Shown here piece after piece: positions 24,472 through 34,275 of a DNA stretch of 64,000 nucleotides. Every line of letters starts with the position of its first letter. Within the stretch, counting starts at the first letter, position 1. The position numbers and the translations under genes are program-made. Below the pieces are notes generated by a model that searched no databases, was not told where the DNA came from, and worked only from the letters and a program-made list of their open reading frames with translations. The DNA is from Aestuariibaculum marinum (lineage in GTDB: Bacteria; Bacteroidota; Bacteroidia; Flavobacteriales; Flavobacteriaceae), in assembly GCF_014596975.1 (NCBI RefSeq), contig NZ_JACVXD010000005.1, positions 1-64,000 of the forward strand. The letters are read 5' to 3'.

Positions 24472-26469
24472 ATGACATTTCAAGAACTCATATTACAGGG
24501 AATTCCAAGTGAATTACCACCTAAATATAATTATCCGAAAGATGCCAATAGAGCACCAAAGCGAAAAGATATTTTAAGCAAAGATGAAAAGCAACTGGCG
24601 ATTCGAAATGCGTTGCGTTATTTTCCAAAAGCATGGCATGAAGAATTAGCACCAGAATTTGCTCAGGAGTTGAATGACTTCGGAAGAATTTATATGTACC
24701 GTTTCAAACCTGCCTACAAAATGTATGCGAGGGGTATTGAAGAATATCCTGCAAAAACGGTTCAAGCCGCAGCCATTATGTTGATGATTCAGAATAATCT
24801 CGATCCAGCTGTGGCGCAACACCCTGAAGAGTTAATCACTTACGGAGGTAACGGAGCCGTATTTCAAAATTGGGCGCAGTATTTGTTAACCATGCAGTAT
24901 TTAGCAACGATGACGGAGGAACAAACACTTCACATGTATTCTGGTCACCCCATGGGATTATTCCCGTCTTCTAAAAATGCGCCTCGTGTGATTGTAACCA
25001 ACGGTATGATGATCCCTAATTATTCAAAACCGGACGATTGGGAGAAATTTAATGCGTTGGGTGTTACGCAATACGGACAAATGACTGCAGGTTCATTCAT
25101 GTATATTGGTCCGCAAGGCATCGTTCACGGAACAACCATTACCGTGATGAATGCCTTTAGAAAGAAATTACCAAAAGGAGATGCACCGGCCGGTAAAATA
25201 TTTTTAACTGCAGGATTAGGAGGAATGAGTGGGGCCCAACCGAAAGCGGGAAACATTGCAGGATGTATTACCATTGCGGCTGAAGTAAATGAAAAAGCAG
25301 CGACTAAGCGTCATGCGCAAGGTTGGGTTGATGTATTAGTTGATAATTTAGATGATTTAGTGGCTCGTGTAAAAACCGCTCAGGAAGCAAAAGAAGTGGT
25401 TTCTATTGCCTTTATTGGAAATGTAGTGGATGTTTGGGAGCGTTTTTATGAAGAAGATATTTTCATTCATGTAGGCTCCGATCAAACGTCTTTACATATT
25501 CCATGGACAGGAGGTTATTATCCTGTAGGGTTATCGTATGAAGAATCCAACCGATTAATTCGTGAGGAACCGGACGTATTTAAAGAAAAAGTACAGGCGT
25601 CACTACGTCGTCATGCCGATGCCATTAATAAGCATTCAGAAAGAGGGACGTATTTCTTCGACTACGGAAATGCTTTTTTATTAGAAGCCTCTCGTGCAGG
25701 AGCAGATGTGATGGCCGATAATAATATCGATTTTAAATATCCGTCGTATGTTCAGGATATTTTAGGACCTATGTGTTTCGATTATGGTTTCGGACCATTT
25801 CGTTGGGTGTGTACTTCAGGAAAACCGGAAGATTTAGATAAAACAGATGAAATCGCCATGAATGTGCTTCAGGAGATTATGAAAAATTCACCTGAGGAAA
25901 TTCAACTGCAAATGCAGGATAATATTACGTGGATTAAAGATGCGAAGAAAAATAAAATGGTAGTTGGCTCGCAGGCACGTATTTTATATGCCGATGCCGA
26001 AGGGCGCGCTAAAATAGCAGAAGCTTTTAATAACGCAGTTGCGGCAGGACAAATTGGTCCTGTGGTTTTAGGTCGCGATCACCATGATGTGAGCGGAACG
26101 GATTCTCCATATCGAGAAACATCTAATATCTATGATGGAAGTAAATTTACAGCCGATATGGCAATTCATAACGTTATTGGTGATAGCTTTAGAGGCGCTA
26201 CCTGGGTGTCTATCCACAATGGTGGTGGTGTAGGCTGGGGAGAAGTGATGAACGGCGGATTTGGAATGGTATTAGACGGTTCAGCAGAAGCAGATGCGAA
26301 ATTGAAAAACATGTTGTTTTTTGATGTGAATAACGGTATTGCCAGAAGAAGCTGGGCGAGAAACGATGAGGCTTTATTCGCTATAAAGCGTGAAATGGAG
26401 CGTACACCAAATTTAACGGTGACTATTCCTAATTTAGTAGAAGACGATTTACTGAAAAACTTATTTTAA
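24472..26469 (+). CDS. hutU: Urocanate hydratase (long Bacteroidota form)
   Basis: 665 aa, about 100 longer than the 550-560 aa proteobacterial enzyme; the long form is usual in this phylum. It converts urocanate to 4-imidazolone-5-propionate with tightly bound NAD. Visible features are TYGGNGAVFQNW, the Rossmann segment FLTAGLGGMSGAQPKA, SDQTSLHIPWTGGYYP, and MCFDYGFGPFRWVCTSG with the conserved cysteine. The TAA stop shares a base with the hutI ATG (TAATG), so the two are translationally coupled. Confidence 0.96.
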   Translation: MTFQELILQGIPSELPPKYNYPKDANRAPKRKDILSKDEKQLAIRNALRYFPKAWHEELAPEFAQELNDFGRIYMYRFKPAYKMYARGIEEYPAKTVQAAAIMLMIQNNLDPAVAQHPEELITYGGNGAVFQNWAQYLLTMQYLATMTEEQTLHMYSGHPMGLFPSSKNAPRVIVTNGMMIPNYSKPDDWEKFNALGVTQYGQMTAGSFMYIGPQGIVHGTTITVMNAFRKKLPKGDAPAGKIFLTAGLGGMSGAQPKAGNIAGCITIAAEVNEKAATKRHAQGWVDVLVDNLDDLVARVKTAQEAKEVVSIAFIGNVVDVWERFYEEDIFIHVGSDQTSLHIPWTGGYYPVGLSYEESNRLIREEPDVFKEKVQASLRRHADAINKHSERGTYFFDYGNAFLLEASRAGADVMADNNIDFKYPSYVQDILGPMCFDYGFGPFRWVCTSGKPEDLDKTDEIAMNVLQEIMKNSPEEIQLQMQDNITWIKDAKKNKMVVGSQARILYADAEGRAKIAEAFNNAVAAGQIGPVVLGRDHHDVSGTDSPYRETSNIYDGSKFTADMAIHNVIGDSFRGATWVSIHNGGGVGWGEVMNGGFGMVLDGSAEADAKLKNMLFFDVNNGIARRSWARNDEALFAIKREMERTPNLTVTIPNLVEDDLLKNLF

Positions 26470-27707
26470 TGCGTACATTATTTAAAAATATAAAAGAATT
26501 AATTCAGGTAAGAGAAGCAGGTTTAGATTTCGTGTCTGGTGAAGCTATGAACGACTTACCAACCATTAAAGATGCTTATCTTTTAGTTGAAGACGGCCTT
26601 ATTAAAGATTTTGGTTCAATGACCGAATGTCCGAATGTTGAAGCAGATAAAGTAGTTGATGCCACCGGAAAAATGATATTGCCAACCTGGTGCGATTCGC
26701 ATACGCATTTGGTGTATGCCGGAAACCGCGAAAGTGAATTTGTCGATAAGATAAAAGGCTTATCGTATCATGAAATTGCTGCTAAAGGTGGTGGTATATT
26801 AAATTCGGCAAAGAAATTACAGGAAACTTCTGAAGACGATTTGTACGAGCAAACCAAAGTCCGTTTAGATGAAATTATCGCTTTAGGTACGGGTGCTGTT
26901 GAAATTAAATCGGGCTACGGATTAACCGAAGCTTCCGAATTAAAAATGCTTCGTGTGATTAAGCGTTTAAAGGAAAATTACAAGCTACCTATAAAAGCTA
27001 CGTTTTTAGGCGCGCATGCCGTTCCAACGGAATATAAAGATGATAAAGCTGGCTATTTAAATATGTTAGTTGAAAAACTGATGCCTAAAATTGCAGAAGA
27101 AGGTTTGGCAGAATTTGTTGATATCTTTTGTGAAGAAGGTTATTTTTCAGTTGCAGATACCGAGTTCATTATGGAAGCGGGAAAGAAGCATGGTTTAATT
27201 TCAAAAATTCATGTCAATCAGTTTACCTCAATTGGAGGGGTTCAGGCAGGCGTAAAACATGAGGCACTTTCGGTAGATCATTTAGAAGAAATGAAAGATG
27301 AAGATATTGAAGCGTTGAAAGGTTCGAAAACCATGCCGGTAGCTCTACCGGGTTGTTCGTTCTTCTTAAGTATTCCGTATACACCAGGGCGAAAAATGAT
27401 TGATGCAGGACTACCTTTGGCTTTAGCAACCGATTATAATCCGGGGTCTTCACCTTCAGGAAACATGAATTTTGCTGTATCGGCAGCTTGCATAAAAATG
27501 AAGCTAACACCAGAAGAAGCTATAAACGCTGCAACTATTAATGGGGCTTATGCTATGGGACTTCAGGGTACTGTTGGAAGTATTACTGTAGGTAAAGAAG
27601 CTAATTTAATTTTGACGAAACCAATAAATTCTTATAACTTTATCCCATATTCATTTGGTGCAAATCAAATCGAATCGGTTTATATAAAAGGTCACTCTAT
27701 TGTATAA
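26469..27707 (+). CDS. hutI: Imidazolonepropionase
   Basis: 412 aa amidohydrolase that opens the imidazolone ring to give N-formimidoyl-glutamate. Metal ligands H-x-H are in WCDSHTHLVYAGNR. Further conserved parts are IKSGYGLT, FLGAHAVP, FVDIFCEEGYFS, HVNQFTSIGG, VDHLEEM and ATDYNPGSSPSGNM. It ends the hut operon; a terminator follows. No formimidoylglutamase (hutG) or formimidoyltransferase is next to it, so the last step is encoded elsewhere. Confidence 0.96.
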   Translation: MRTLFKNIKELIQVREAGLDFVSGEAMNDLPTIKDAYLLVEDGLIKDFGSMTECPNVEADKVVDATGKMILPTWCDSHTHLVYAGNRESEFVDKIKGLSYHEIAAKGGGILNSAKKLQETSEDDLYEQTKVRLDEIIALGTGAVEIKSGYGLTEASELKMLRVIKRLKENYKLPIKATFLGAHAVPTEYKDDKAGYLNMLVEKLMPKIAEEGLAEFVDIFCEEGYFSVADTEFIMEAGKKHGLISKIHVNQFTSIGGVQAGVKHEALSVDHLEEMKDEDIEALKGSKTMPVALPGCSFFLSIPYTPGRKMIDAGLPLALATDYNPGSSPSGNMNFAVSAACIKMKLTPEEAINAATINGAYAMGLQGTVGSITVGKEANLILTKPINSYNFIPYSFGANQIESVYIKGHSIV

Positions 27708-27730
27708 ACGTTTAACTACCAAACTAAACT

Positions 27731-27765
27731 AAATAAGGCGTGTGAATAACACGCCTTTATTTTTA
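27731..27765 (+). terminator. Terminator of the hut operon
   Basis: GGCGTGT-gaata-ACACGCC stem with flanking A-rich and T-rich arms (AAATAA / TTTATTTTT), 24 bases after the hutI stop. Likely bidirectional. Confidence 0.85.
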
Positions 27766-27811
27766 TCGTTAATTGATATTTTGAATATTTTTAGTTGACC
27801 TTTTCATAAGT

Positions 27812-29044
27812 CTACTTCTTTAAATTCTGAATGCGTTGTAAAAGGGTAGGGTGTGAATAGTGCATAAACACATACGCCGGATGCGGGGTTAAATTGCTTA
27901 AACTGTTTTTTGATAACTTTTTTAACGATGTAATTAAAGGTTCTCCTTTATAAGTTGTTTTGGCATAATCATCGGCTTGGTATTCAAACTTTCGTGAAAA
28001 CACATTCATAATTAATCCTGTAATTTCAGAAATGGGCGAGTATAGCATCCCGAAGGCAATTAGTCCAATATGAAAACTCGGAATGTTGACGCCTAAAGCA
28101 TTTGATAGTAACGGATTTGAAATGAAAATCGATAACACATAAAGCATAACTCCGGTAAGCAAAACTGAAGATACTAAATTGAAAATAATGTGTTTCTTTT
28201 TATAGTGTCCTACTTCATGAGCTAATACCGCAACAATTTCTTCATCATCCAAATCATTAATCAAGGTGTCATAAAGGGTTACACGTTTTTCACTTCCAAA
28301 CCCTGAAAAATAGGCGTTGGCTTTGGTGCTGCGTTTTGAGCCGTCAATAACAAAAATCTTATCGAGTTTAAATCCTACCGTATTGGCATAAGCTGAAATT
28401 TTGTCGCGTAAATCGCCTGCTTCTAATGGCGTTTGTTTGTTAAATAGTGGCACGATAAGTTTAGAATAAAACATATTCATAAATACGGTAAAAACAGTAA
28501 CCAATCCCCAGGCATATAACCAGAATTGTTCTCCTGTAGACTGATAAAACCAAATGATTAAAGCTAGAATTCCTCCGCCAACAATAGCCATCATCAACCA
28601 GCCTTTTATTTTATCAAGCATAAAGGTTTTTAGTGTTGTTTTGTTAAATCCGAATTGTTCTTCAACCACAAAGGTGCTGTAATATGAAAATGGCGTGGTT
28701 AATATATCGCTTCCAATCATAATAATGCCGAAGAAAATTAACGCCACAATAATAGGATTTTCACTGTAGGTTCTGGCTATATTATCAACAAATTCAAAAC
28801 CATCTAACAATAGAAACCCTAAGGTTAAAACAATAGAAAATGTTGAGGTTATAATTCCAAATTTATATTTAGTGGTTTTATAGTTTTGTGATTTTTTGTA
28901 TTCAGTTTCATCGTAAACATCTTGTAAATCTTCCGGTAAAGCATCATTAAAATGTTTAGCATTAAGTGCGTCTAAAATTTTGTCAACGATAAAGTTGATA
29001 ACAATTATGGCTATAATAATATAAAATAGAGTAGTCGAGGTCAT
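27812..29044 (-). CDS. M48 family zinc metalloprotease (Ste24/CAAX protease type)
   Basis: 410 aa, multi-pass membrane protein. The zinc motif H-E-x-x-H is in VLAHEVGHYKKKH and the third ligand in FSRKFEYQADDYAKTT. Several hydrophobic helices occupy the N-terminal half and the region after the HExxH. The C-terminal LTPHPAYVFMHYSHPTLLQRI is typical of the Ste24 branch. Bacteria do not prenylate proteins, so a membrane protein quality-control role is more likely. It starts 5 bases after the stop of the upstream methyltransferase gene, so the two form an operon. Confidence 0.9.
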   Translation of the reverse strand: MTSTTLFYIIIAIIVINFIVDKILDALNAKHFNDALPEDLQDVYDETEYKKSQNYKTTKYKFGIITSTFSIVLTLGFLLLDGFEFVDNIARTYSENPIIVALIFFGIIMIGSDILTTPFSYYSTFVVEEQFGFNKTTLKTFMLDKIKGWLMMAIVGGGILALIIWFYQSTGEQFWLYAWGLVTVFTVFMNMFYSKLIVPLFNKQTPLEAGDLRDKISAYANTVGFKLDKIFVIDGSKRSTKANAYFSGFGSEKRVTLYDTLINDLDDEEIVAVLAHEVGHYKKKHIIFNLVSSVLLTGVMLYVLSIFISNPLLSNALGVNIPSFHIGLIAFGMLYSPISEITGLIMNVFSRKFEYQADDYAKTTYKGEPLITSLKKLSKNSLSNLTPHPAYVFMHYSHPTLLQRIQNLKK

Positions 29045-29049
29045 GGTTT

Positions 29050-29847
29050 TTATTTGAAATTTCTTTGGCGTTTAGCTTCAAAAATCAGGATGCCCGCAGC
29101 AACCGAAACGTTCATAGAATCGATTTCACCTTGCATTGGAATAATGATGTTTTGCGTAGAATGTTGTAGCCATGTATCACTTAATCCGGTAGCTTCTGTT
29201 CCAACAACAATAGCGGTTGGTTTGGTGAAATCCTGAGTGTGATAATCAACTGAGGCTTGTAACGCAGCGCAGTAAATATTAATGTTGTTAGAACGCAAAA
29301 ATGAAATGATATCTTCGGTCGTTCCTGTCGCTATCTGGTTAGTAAATACACAACCCACGCTCGAACGAATAATGTTCGGGTTGTATAAATCGGTTTTAGG
29401 ATTAGCAATAATAACAGCATCGGCGTTGGCGGCATCGGCAGTTCTTAAGAGCGCCCCAATATTTCCTGGTTTTTCCGGAGCTTCGGCAACTAAAATTAAA
29501 GGTGTTTTGGTATTGAATTTTAGAGTTTCAAAGTTGTGAATTTTACTTTTTGCAACCGCTAATACGCCTTCGGTAGTATCACGATAGGCTAATTTTTCAT
29601 AGACCTCTTTCGAGATTTCAATAAGATTGGTTTCAGAATTAAGCACTTCATTAAGTCGATCTTCAGAAATTAAATCGGGGTAAAACAAAACGGTATCAAG
29701 TTGATAATTGCCTTTTATTGCTAATGAAAGTTCACGAACCCCTTCAATTAAAAATAAACCGGATTTTCTACGTTCCCGCGATTTATCTTTAAGTTGAACC
29801 AGTTGTTTTATATACGAATTCTGTATGCTTGTTATTTGCTTGCTCAT
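29050..29847 (-). CDS. SpoU/TrmH family RNA 2'-O-methyltransferase
   Basis: 265 aa from the ATG at 29847 (MSKQITSIQNSYIKQLVQLKDKSRERRKSGLFLIEG). A TTG four codons upstream overlaps the promoter and is rejected. The N-terminal SpoU substrate-binding domain precedes the SPOUT knot with EAPEKPGNIGALLRTADAA, VVGTEATGLSD and IPMQGEIDSMNVSVAAGILIFEA. Closest in layout to RlmB/TsnR type rRNA methyltransferases; target nucleotide not determined. Confidence 0.88.
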   Translation of the reverse strand: MSKQITSIQNSYIKQLVQLKDKSRERRKSGLFLIEGVRELSLAIKGNYQLDTVLFYPDLISEDRLNEVLNSETNLIEISKEVYEKLAYRDTTEGVLAVAKSKIHNFETLKFNTKTPLILVAEAPEKPGNIGALLRTADAANADAVIIANPKTDLYNPNIIRSSVGCVFTNQIATGTTEDIISFLRSNNINIYCAALQASVDYHTQDFTKPTAIVVGTEATGLSDTWLQHSTQNIIIPMQGEIDSMNVSVAAGILIFEAKRQRNFK

Positions 29848-29856
29848 AATTGGAAG

Positions 29857-29864
29857 CAAAAATA
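29857..29864 (-). promoter_or_regulatory. -7 box of the methyltransferase-M48 operon
   Basis: TATTTTTG on the minus strand, 9 bases before the ATG at 29847. Confidence 0.5.
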
Positions 29865-29886
29865 CATATTTAAAAGACTTGAATTA

Positions 29887-29922
29887 AATAAAAAAGCGAG
29901 CCTTTTAGCTCGCTTTTTTATT
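29887..29922. terminator. Strong bidirectional terminator
   Basis: 15-bp perfect stem AATAAAAAAGCGAGC / GCTCGCTTTTTTATT with a 6-base loop (CTTTTA). It ends the minus-strand amidohydrolase operon, overlapping its stop codon by two bases. Confidence 0.85.
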
Positions 29923-31222
29923 ATTGGTTTTTCAGTTTTTTAGAATACCGCTTCCAAAGTTCGGTTTGGTGGGTTTCTAAACTAATTTGCCTACCATCAA
30001 TAAAAGCATGCGAAATGTTGTTGGTTTTCATATCTAAAGCATCTCCTTCCGAAATAAATAAAGTAGCACTTTTTCCTTTTTCTAATGAGCCATAATCGGT
30101 ATCAATACCTAAAACCTTAGCAGCATTCAGCGTAATTAATTGCAAAGCTTGTTCTTTCGACAGTCCATAGGTGACAGTTGTACCCGCATAAAATGGTAAA
30201 TTTCTAGAACTCATACGTTCCATGTCTCCACTACTATCTAAACAAACTGTTACGCCTTGATTAACCAGTAAACGGGCAGTTTTATATGGTAAGTTATAGT
30301 CATTGTCATCGCTATCAGGAAGGGAGTGTACACGATTTAAAACCACAGGAATGTTATTTTCTTTTAAAATATCAGCTGTTTTATAAGCTTCTTTAGCGCC
30401 CACTATAACAACATTGTTAAGTTGAAATGTTTTTATGAAGTTGACAGCATCAATAATCCCTTTTTCTTCATTTACATGAATGAATAATTTTTGTGTCCCT
30501 CTAAAAATGTTTTCAAGAGCAGCAAAAGGAAGGTTAACAGGTTGTTTGTCTCCATTACTGTAAGCTATGGCATTTTTAAAATAGGTCTCGATTTCTTTTA
30601 TCTGTGCATCGTATTTTTCATTAGCCGAAATTTCCGTACGCGTATTTGAAAAGAAGGCATGAGAACTTGAAAAATTACTCGGCCAGTTTAGGTGAATGGC
30701 ATCATCAACTTTAATCGCTGCATCCTCCCAGTTCCAGGCGTCAAATTGAACTATTGAGGATGTGCCGGATATCCGTCCGCCTTGTGGTGTAATTTGTCCG
30801 ATTAGCACACCATTGGGTCTTAAGGTTTCAATAACTTTAGATTCGGCATTATAGGCAATTAAACTTCTTATGTGTGGATTCCAGGCCCCCATTTCTTTTT
30901 CGTCATCAGAGGCTTTAACGGCATCGATTTCAACTAATCCCATGGTGGAGTTTGGTAAGATAAAGCCCGGATAAACGTGTTTTCCACCAGCATTTATAAC
31001 ATCGACGTTGGTTAAATTCAGCTTCACGACATCGCTGTCAACAATGTTAACTATTTTTCCTTCACTTAAAATAATGGTGCTATTATTAATTGTATTACCA
31101 TTTCCAATATGAGCAGTAGCTCCTATGATGGCAATGTCTTTGGTTTGTTTAGAAGCAGGTGTTTGCTGTGCCAATACAGTCATGGAGCAAACAAAAGCTA
31201 TATAGGTTAAGAATGTTTTCAT
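29921..31222 (-). CDS. Amidohydrolase-like exported protein with degenerate metal site
   Basis: 433 aa from the ATG at 31222, which gives a signal peptide ending in TVLAQ and sits 10 bases after the stop of the upstream gene. The overall fold is that of an imidazolonase-like amidohydrolase (GGKHVYPGFI near the N-terminus, AALENIFRGT, ALQLITLNAAKVLGIDTDYGSLEKGKSATL near the C-terminus). The usual H-x-H after PGFID is replaced by LPNS, so at least two metal ligands are absent. Catalysis is doubtful; it may be a structural partner of the large amidohydrolase encoded just upstream. Confidence 0.82.
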   Translation of the reverse strand: MKTFLTYIAFVCSMTVLAQQTPASKQTKDIAIIGATAHIGNGNTINNSTIILSEGKIVNIVDSDVVKLNLTNVDVINAGGKHVYPGFILPNSTMGLVEIDAVKASDDEKEMGAWNPHIRSLIAYNAESKVIETLRPNGVLIGQITPQGGRISGTSSIVQFDAWNWEDAAIKVDDAIHLNWPSNFSSSHAFFSNTRTEISANEKYDAQIKEIETYFKNAIAYSNGDKQPVNLPFAALENIFRGTQKLFIHVNEEKGIIDAVNFIKTFQLNNVVIVGAKEAYKTADILKENNIPVVLNRVHSLPDSDDNDYNLPYKTARLLVNQGVTVCLDSSGDMERMSSRNLPFYAGTTVTYGLSKEQALQLITLNAAKVLGIDTDYGSLEKGKSATLFISEGDALDMKTNNISHAFIDGRQISLETHQTELWKRYSKKLKNQ

Positions 31223-31232
31223 CTTTATATTT

Positions 31233-34199
31233 TTAAATCTCATTTTCAACAGAATCGCAGTGTAAATGTTTATGTTCTTTCTTTTTAACTGGTTGCGTTT
31301 TAGCACCTTTGTTTTTAGATTGAAGCATCATATTGATTAACTGACTTTTCTCTTTTTTGATAGCTTCACGCATGGCTTTATCACGTTCAATATCGAAGTA
31401 AGTAACACCTTCTATGATGGTTTTTTCAGCTTTAGCATAAATACTTAATGGATTATGAGACCATAAAACGACATCGGCATCTTTTCCAACTTTAATACTA
31501 CCAACTCGATCGTCGAGATGTAATAGTTTGGCCGGGTTTAACGTGACAAATTTCCAGGCTTCTTCTTCACTAACACCACCGTACTTTATAGTTTTTGCAG
31601 CCTCCTGATTGAGTCGACGAGACATTTCGGCATCATCACTGTTAATAGCTACGGTTACCCCGGCATTATGCATAATACTGGCATTGTATGGAATGGCATC
31701 GTTAACCTCGAATTTATAGGCCCACCAATCACTAAAGGTTGAACCGCCAACACCATGTTCTACCATTTTATCGGCTACCTTATAACCTTCTAAGATGTGG
31801 GTGAATGTATTGATGTTGAAATCGAATTTTTCAGCGACTTTCATAAGCATATTAATTTCACTTTGCACATAAGAGTGGCAGGATATAAAACGCTCTTTAT
31901 TTAGAATTTCAGCTAAAACTTCCAGTTCTAAATCGGTTTTAAAAGGTTTACCGCTTTTCTTTAAAGCATCATATGCTTTTGCTCGGGTAAAATAATCGAT
32001 ATAAACCTGCTCAACCCCCATACGTGTTTGAGGAAACCTGCCGTTACCCCAGTTGGATTGTTTTACGTTTTCACCAAGGGCGAATTTTATGAATTTAGGC
32101 GTGTTGTCGTAAACTAGGTTATCTGCCGATTCTCCCCATTTTAATTTGATGATGGCGGAACGCCCTCCAATAGGGTTTGCCGAACCATGCAGTATTTGAA
32201 TGGAAGTTACTCCGCCTGCAAGGTTTCGGTAAATGTTAACATCGGTTTCATTAATAACATCTTCGATGGTAACTTCGGCAGATGAGTTTTGTCCGGCTTC
32301 ATTAATTGCTGAAGCGGCAATATGAGAGTGCTCGTCTATAATTCCTGCCGTTAAATGCTTACCTGTGGCATCGATAATGGTTGCTTTACCATTCGATAAA
32401 TTTTTACCGATTTTCGAGATTTTACCGTCTTTTATCAGTACATCGGTATGTTCTAAAATGCCATCTTTCTCGTTAGTCCAAACCGTTCCATTTTTAAATA
32501 ATAAGGTTTCGGCTTTTGGCATTTCGGAAAAACCATATGCTTTGTTTGGGTAGGTTACAGGAAAAAGGGGAGCAGTGTCTTCTGTTTTTGTTTCAGCTTT
32601 TGATTCGTCAGCTTCTTTTTCTGTCGCAGTAGCTGTAAAAGGAAATTCGCTGCCGTTGGGTAAAATATATTTTCCTTTAAGCATGCGGTCTTTTTCAGCT
32701 AGAGCAGCAATTCTAATAAATTCCTGTTTTAAAGAATCTTTTGAAGCAATTGCAATTTGAACCCAATCGTCTTTATAAGTTAACTTCGCTTTCAGTTTTT
32801 GATCATCTTGTTTAATTTCAATTTTAGGTTTACTAAGTTCACCTGAAATAGCCATAGTATATTCGTTATTAGCTAAAGTTACCTTGTAATCGCCCTTGAT
32901 ATCTTTTTTATTAATGTCTTCGAATGCTGTTTTATTACCTTGTACCCAGTTTTCATAGATGGTAGTTTTCTTATCGAAAATATCACCTGAAGTCACAATA
33001 AAATTTGCCAGATGCCCTTCTTCAAGCAACCCAATGATTTGTTCTTTTCCTAAAATTTGAGCCGGAATTGTTGTTAATGCTTCTAAGGCTTTTTCTTTTG
33101 GAAGTCCGGCTTCTATGGCTTTTAATAGGTTTGATTTAAATTCTTTTAGAGATTTCGTACTATGTGTAGTGAAGGCAAAAGTGATACCGTTATCAGCAAG
33201 TATTTTTGGGTTTGAAGGTCTTTGATTCCATGATCGCATATCACCTAAAGTTAATGCCGACGATAAAAACGGATCTTCTACATCGTAAGTGTCAGGGAAG
33301 TTTAAAGGTAAAATAAGTTTAGCTTCAGAAGCTTTAATATCTGCAACACGCTCGTATTCATCACCGCCACCTAACATAACGTATTGTACGCCATAAGCAT
33401 CTCCAACTTTATCGGCACGCATAATGTTAGCCCGACTTCCGGCATCGAAAAATTGAACCAGATTTTTATTCTCGTTAAAGGCTTCTAAGGACAAATCTTT
33501 AGTGTCTATATGCCCACTGCTATACCATTCGGCATCAATAAATACCTGTCGTAATAATGCCATACTACCCATAAGAGAATTAGGGTAGGCCTGTTTAGAG
33601 GTTTTACTGCGTTGAAAAGAGGAGTATTGTCCGGAATTTGCATCCAATATTCTGTATTGGTTACCTTGATTATTATTTAGGGTAATTAAAACACTGGTAC
33701 CTCTAATAATGCCATCGGGAATATGAGTATTTACAATACCAAATCCAGCTTTTAACAGTTCGGTTGCTTCTTTAGCATTATAACTGAATTGATCTACGGC
33801 ATGTTGGTCTGGAAGAATATGGTCATTCCAATAATACCCGCTTCGTGAAGCATCATATTGATTAGATCTGCGACTAGAACTCACTGAAGTTGGGGCTGCT
33901 ATTCCGAAAGAAGAGAAGATATCAATAAAAGAAGGATAAATACTTTTGCCTTCTACATCGATAATGACAGCATTTTTGGGAATGCTTATCGAATTACCTG
34001 ACGCAACCACTTTTCCGTCTTGAATAAGTAGAGTCCCGTTTTCAATAATTTTTTTTGGGGTAACAAATAGTTTGGCATTTGTTAAGGCGGTGTAATTTTT
34101 ATTGATAGTATGTACACCGTCATTTTTTGGAAAATAATCCTGAGCAAATAGGCTTGTTGATAATAGTATAGCCATACTTGCTAAATAATTTTTCAGCAT
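31233..34199 (-). CDS. Large two-domain amidohydrolase, exported
   Basis: 988 aa. Signal peptide MLKNYLASMAILLSTSLFAQ. It holds two amidohydrolase-like units. The first (about 30-430) has YPSFIDIFSS instead of FIDxHxH and so lacks the metal histidines. After a beta-rich linker and a Lys/Glu/Thr-rich stretch, the second (about 560-960) is complete: TAGIIDEHSHI, ISCHSYVQSEI, FTHILEGYK, AINSDDAEM and the terminal VGSIKVGKDADVVLW. One active and one dead domain in one chain is likely. Substrate unknown; periplasmic location suggests a peptide or cyclic-amide hydrolase. In an operon with the smaller paralogue. Confidence 0.88.
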   Translation of the reverse strand: MLKNYLASMAILLSTSLFAQDYFPKNDGVHTINKNYTALTNAKLFVTPKKIIENGTLLIQDGKVVASGNSISIPKNAVIIDVEGKSIYPSFIDIFSSFGIAAPTSVSSSRRSNQYDASRSGYYWNDHILPDQHAVDQFSYNAKEATELLKAGFGIVNTHIPDGIIRGTSVLITLNNNQGNQYRILDANSGQYSSFQRSKTSKQAYPNSLMGSMALLRQVFIDAEWYSSGHIDTKDLSLEAFNENKNLVQFFDAGSRANIMRADKVGDAYGVQYVMLGGGDEYERVADIKASEAKLILPLNFPDTYDVEDPFLSSALTLGDMRSWNQRPSNPKILADNGITFAFTTHSTKSLKEFKSNLLKAIEAGLPKEKALEALTTIPAQILGKEQIIGLLEEGHLANFIVTSGDIFDKKTTIYENWVQGNKTAFEDINKKDIKGDYKVTLANNEYTMAISGELSKPKIEIKQDDQKLKAKLTYKDDWVQIAIASKDSLKQEFIRIAALAEKDRMLKGKYILPNGSEFPFTATATEKEADESKAETKTEDTAPLFPVTYPNKAYGFSEMPKAETLLFKNGTVWTNEKDGILEHTDVLIKDGKISKIGKNLSNGKATIIDATGKHLTAGIIDEHSHIAASAINEAGQNSSAEVTIEDVINETDVNIYRNLAGGVTSIQILHGSANPIGGRSAIIKLKWGESADNLVYDNTPKFIKFALGENVKQSNWGNGRFPQTRMGVEQVYIDYFTRAKAYDALKKSGKPFKTDLELEVLAEILNKERFISCHSYVQSEINMLMKVAEKFDFNINTFTHILEGYKVADKMVEHGVGGSTFSDWWAYKFEVNDAIPYNASIMHNAGVTVAINSDDAEMSRRLNQEAAKTIKYGGVSEEEAWKFVTLNPAKLLHLDDRVGSIKVGKDADVVLWSHNPLSIYAKAEKTIIEGVTYFDIERDKAMREAIKKEKSQLINMMLQSKNKGAKTQPVKKKEHKHLHCDSVENEI

Positions 34200-34275
34200 A
34201 TGATAGAGGTTAGTTAAGTGTTAAATGTATGAAAAATCTATTTCTATTGAATAATATTCAGTAATATTTAACTTT

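Noticed and set aside
27223..27510. 95-aa antisense frame in hutI
   Set aside because: Shadow of hutI; no family features.
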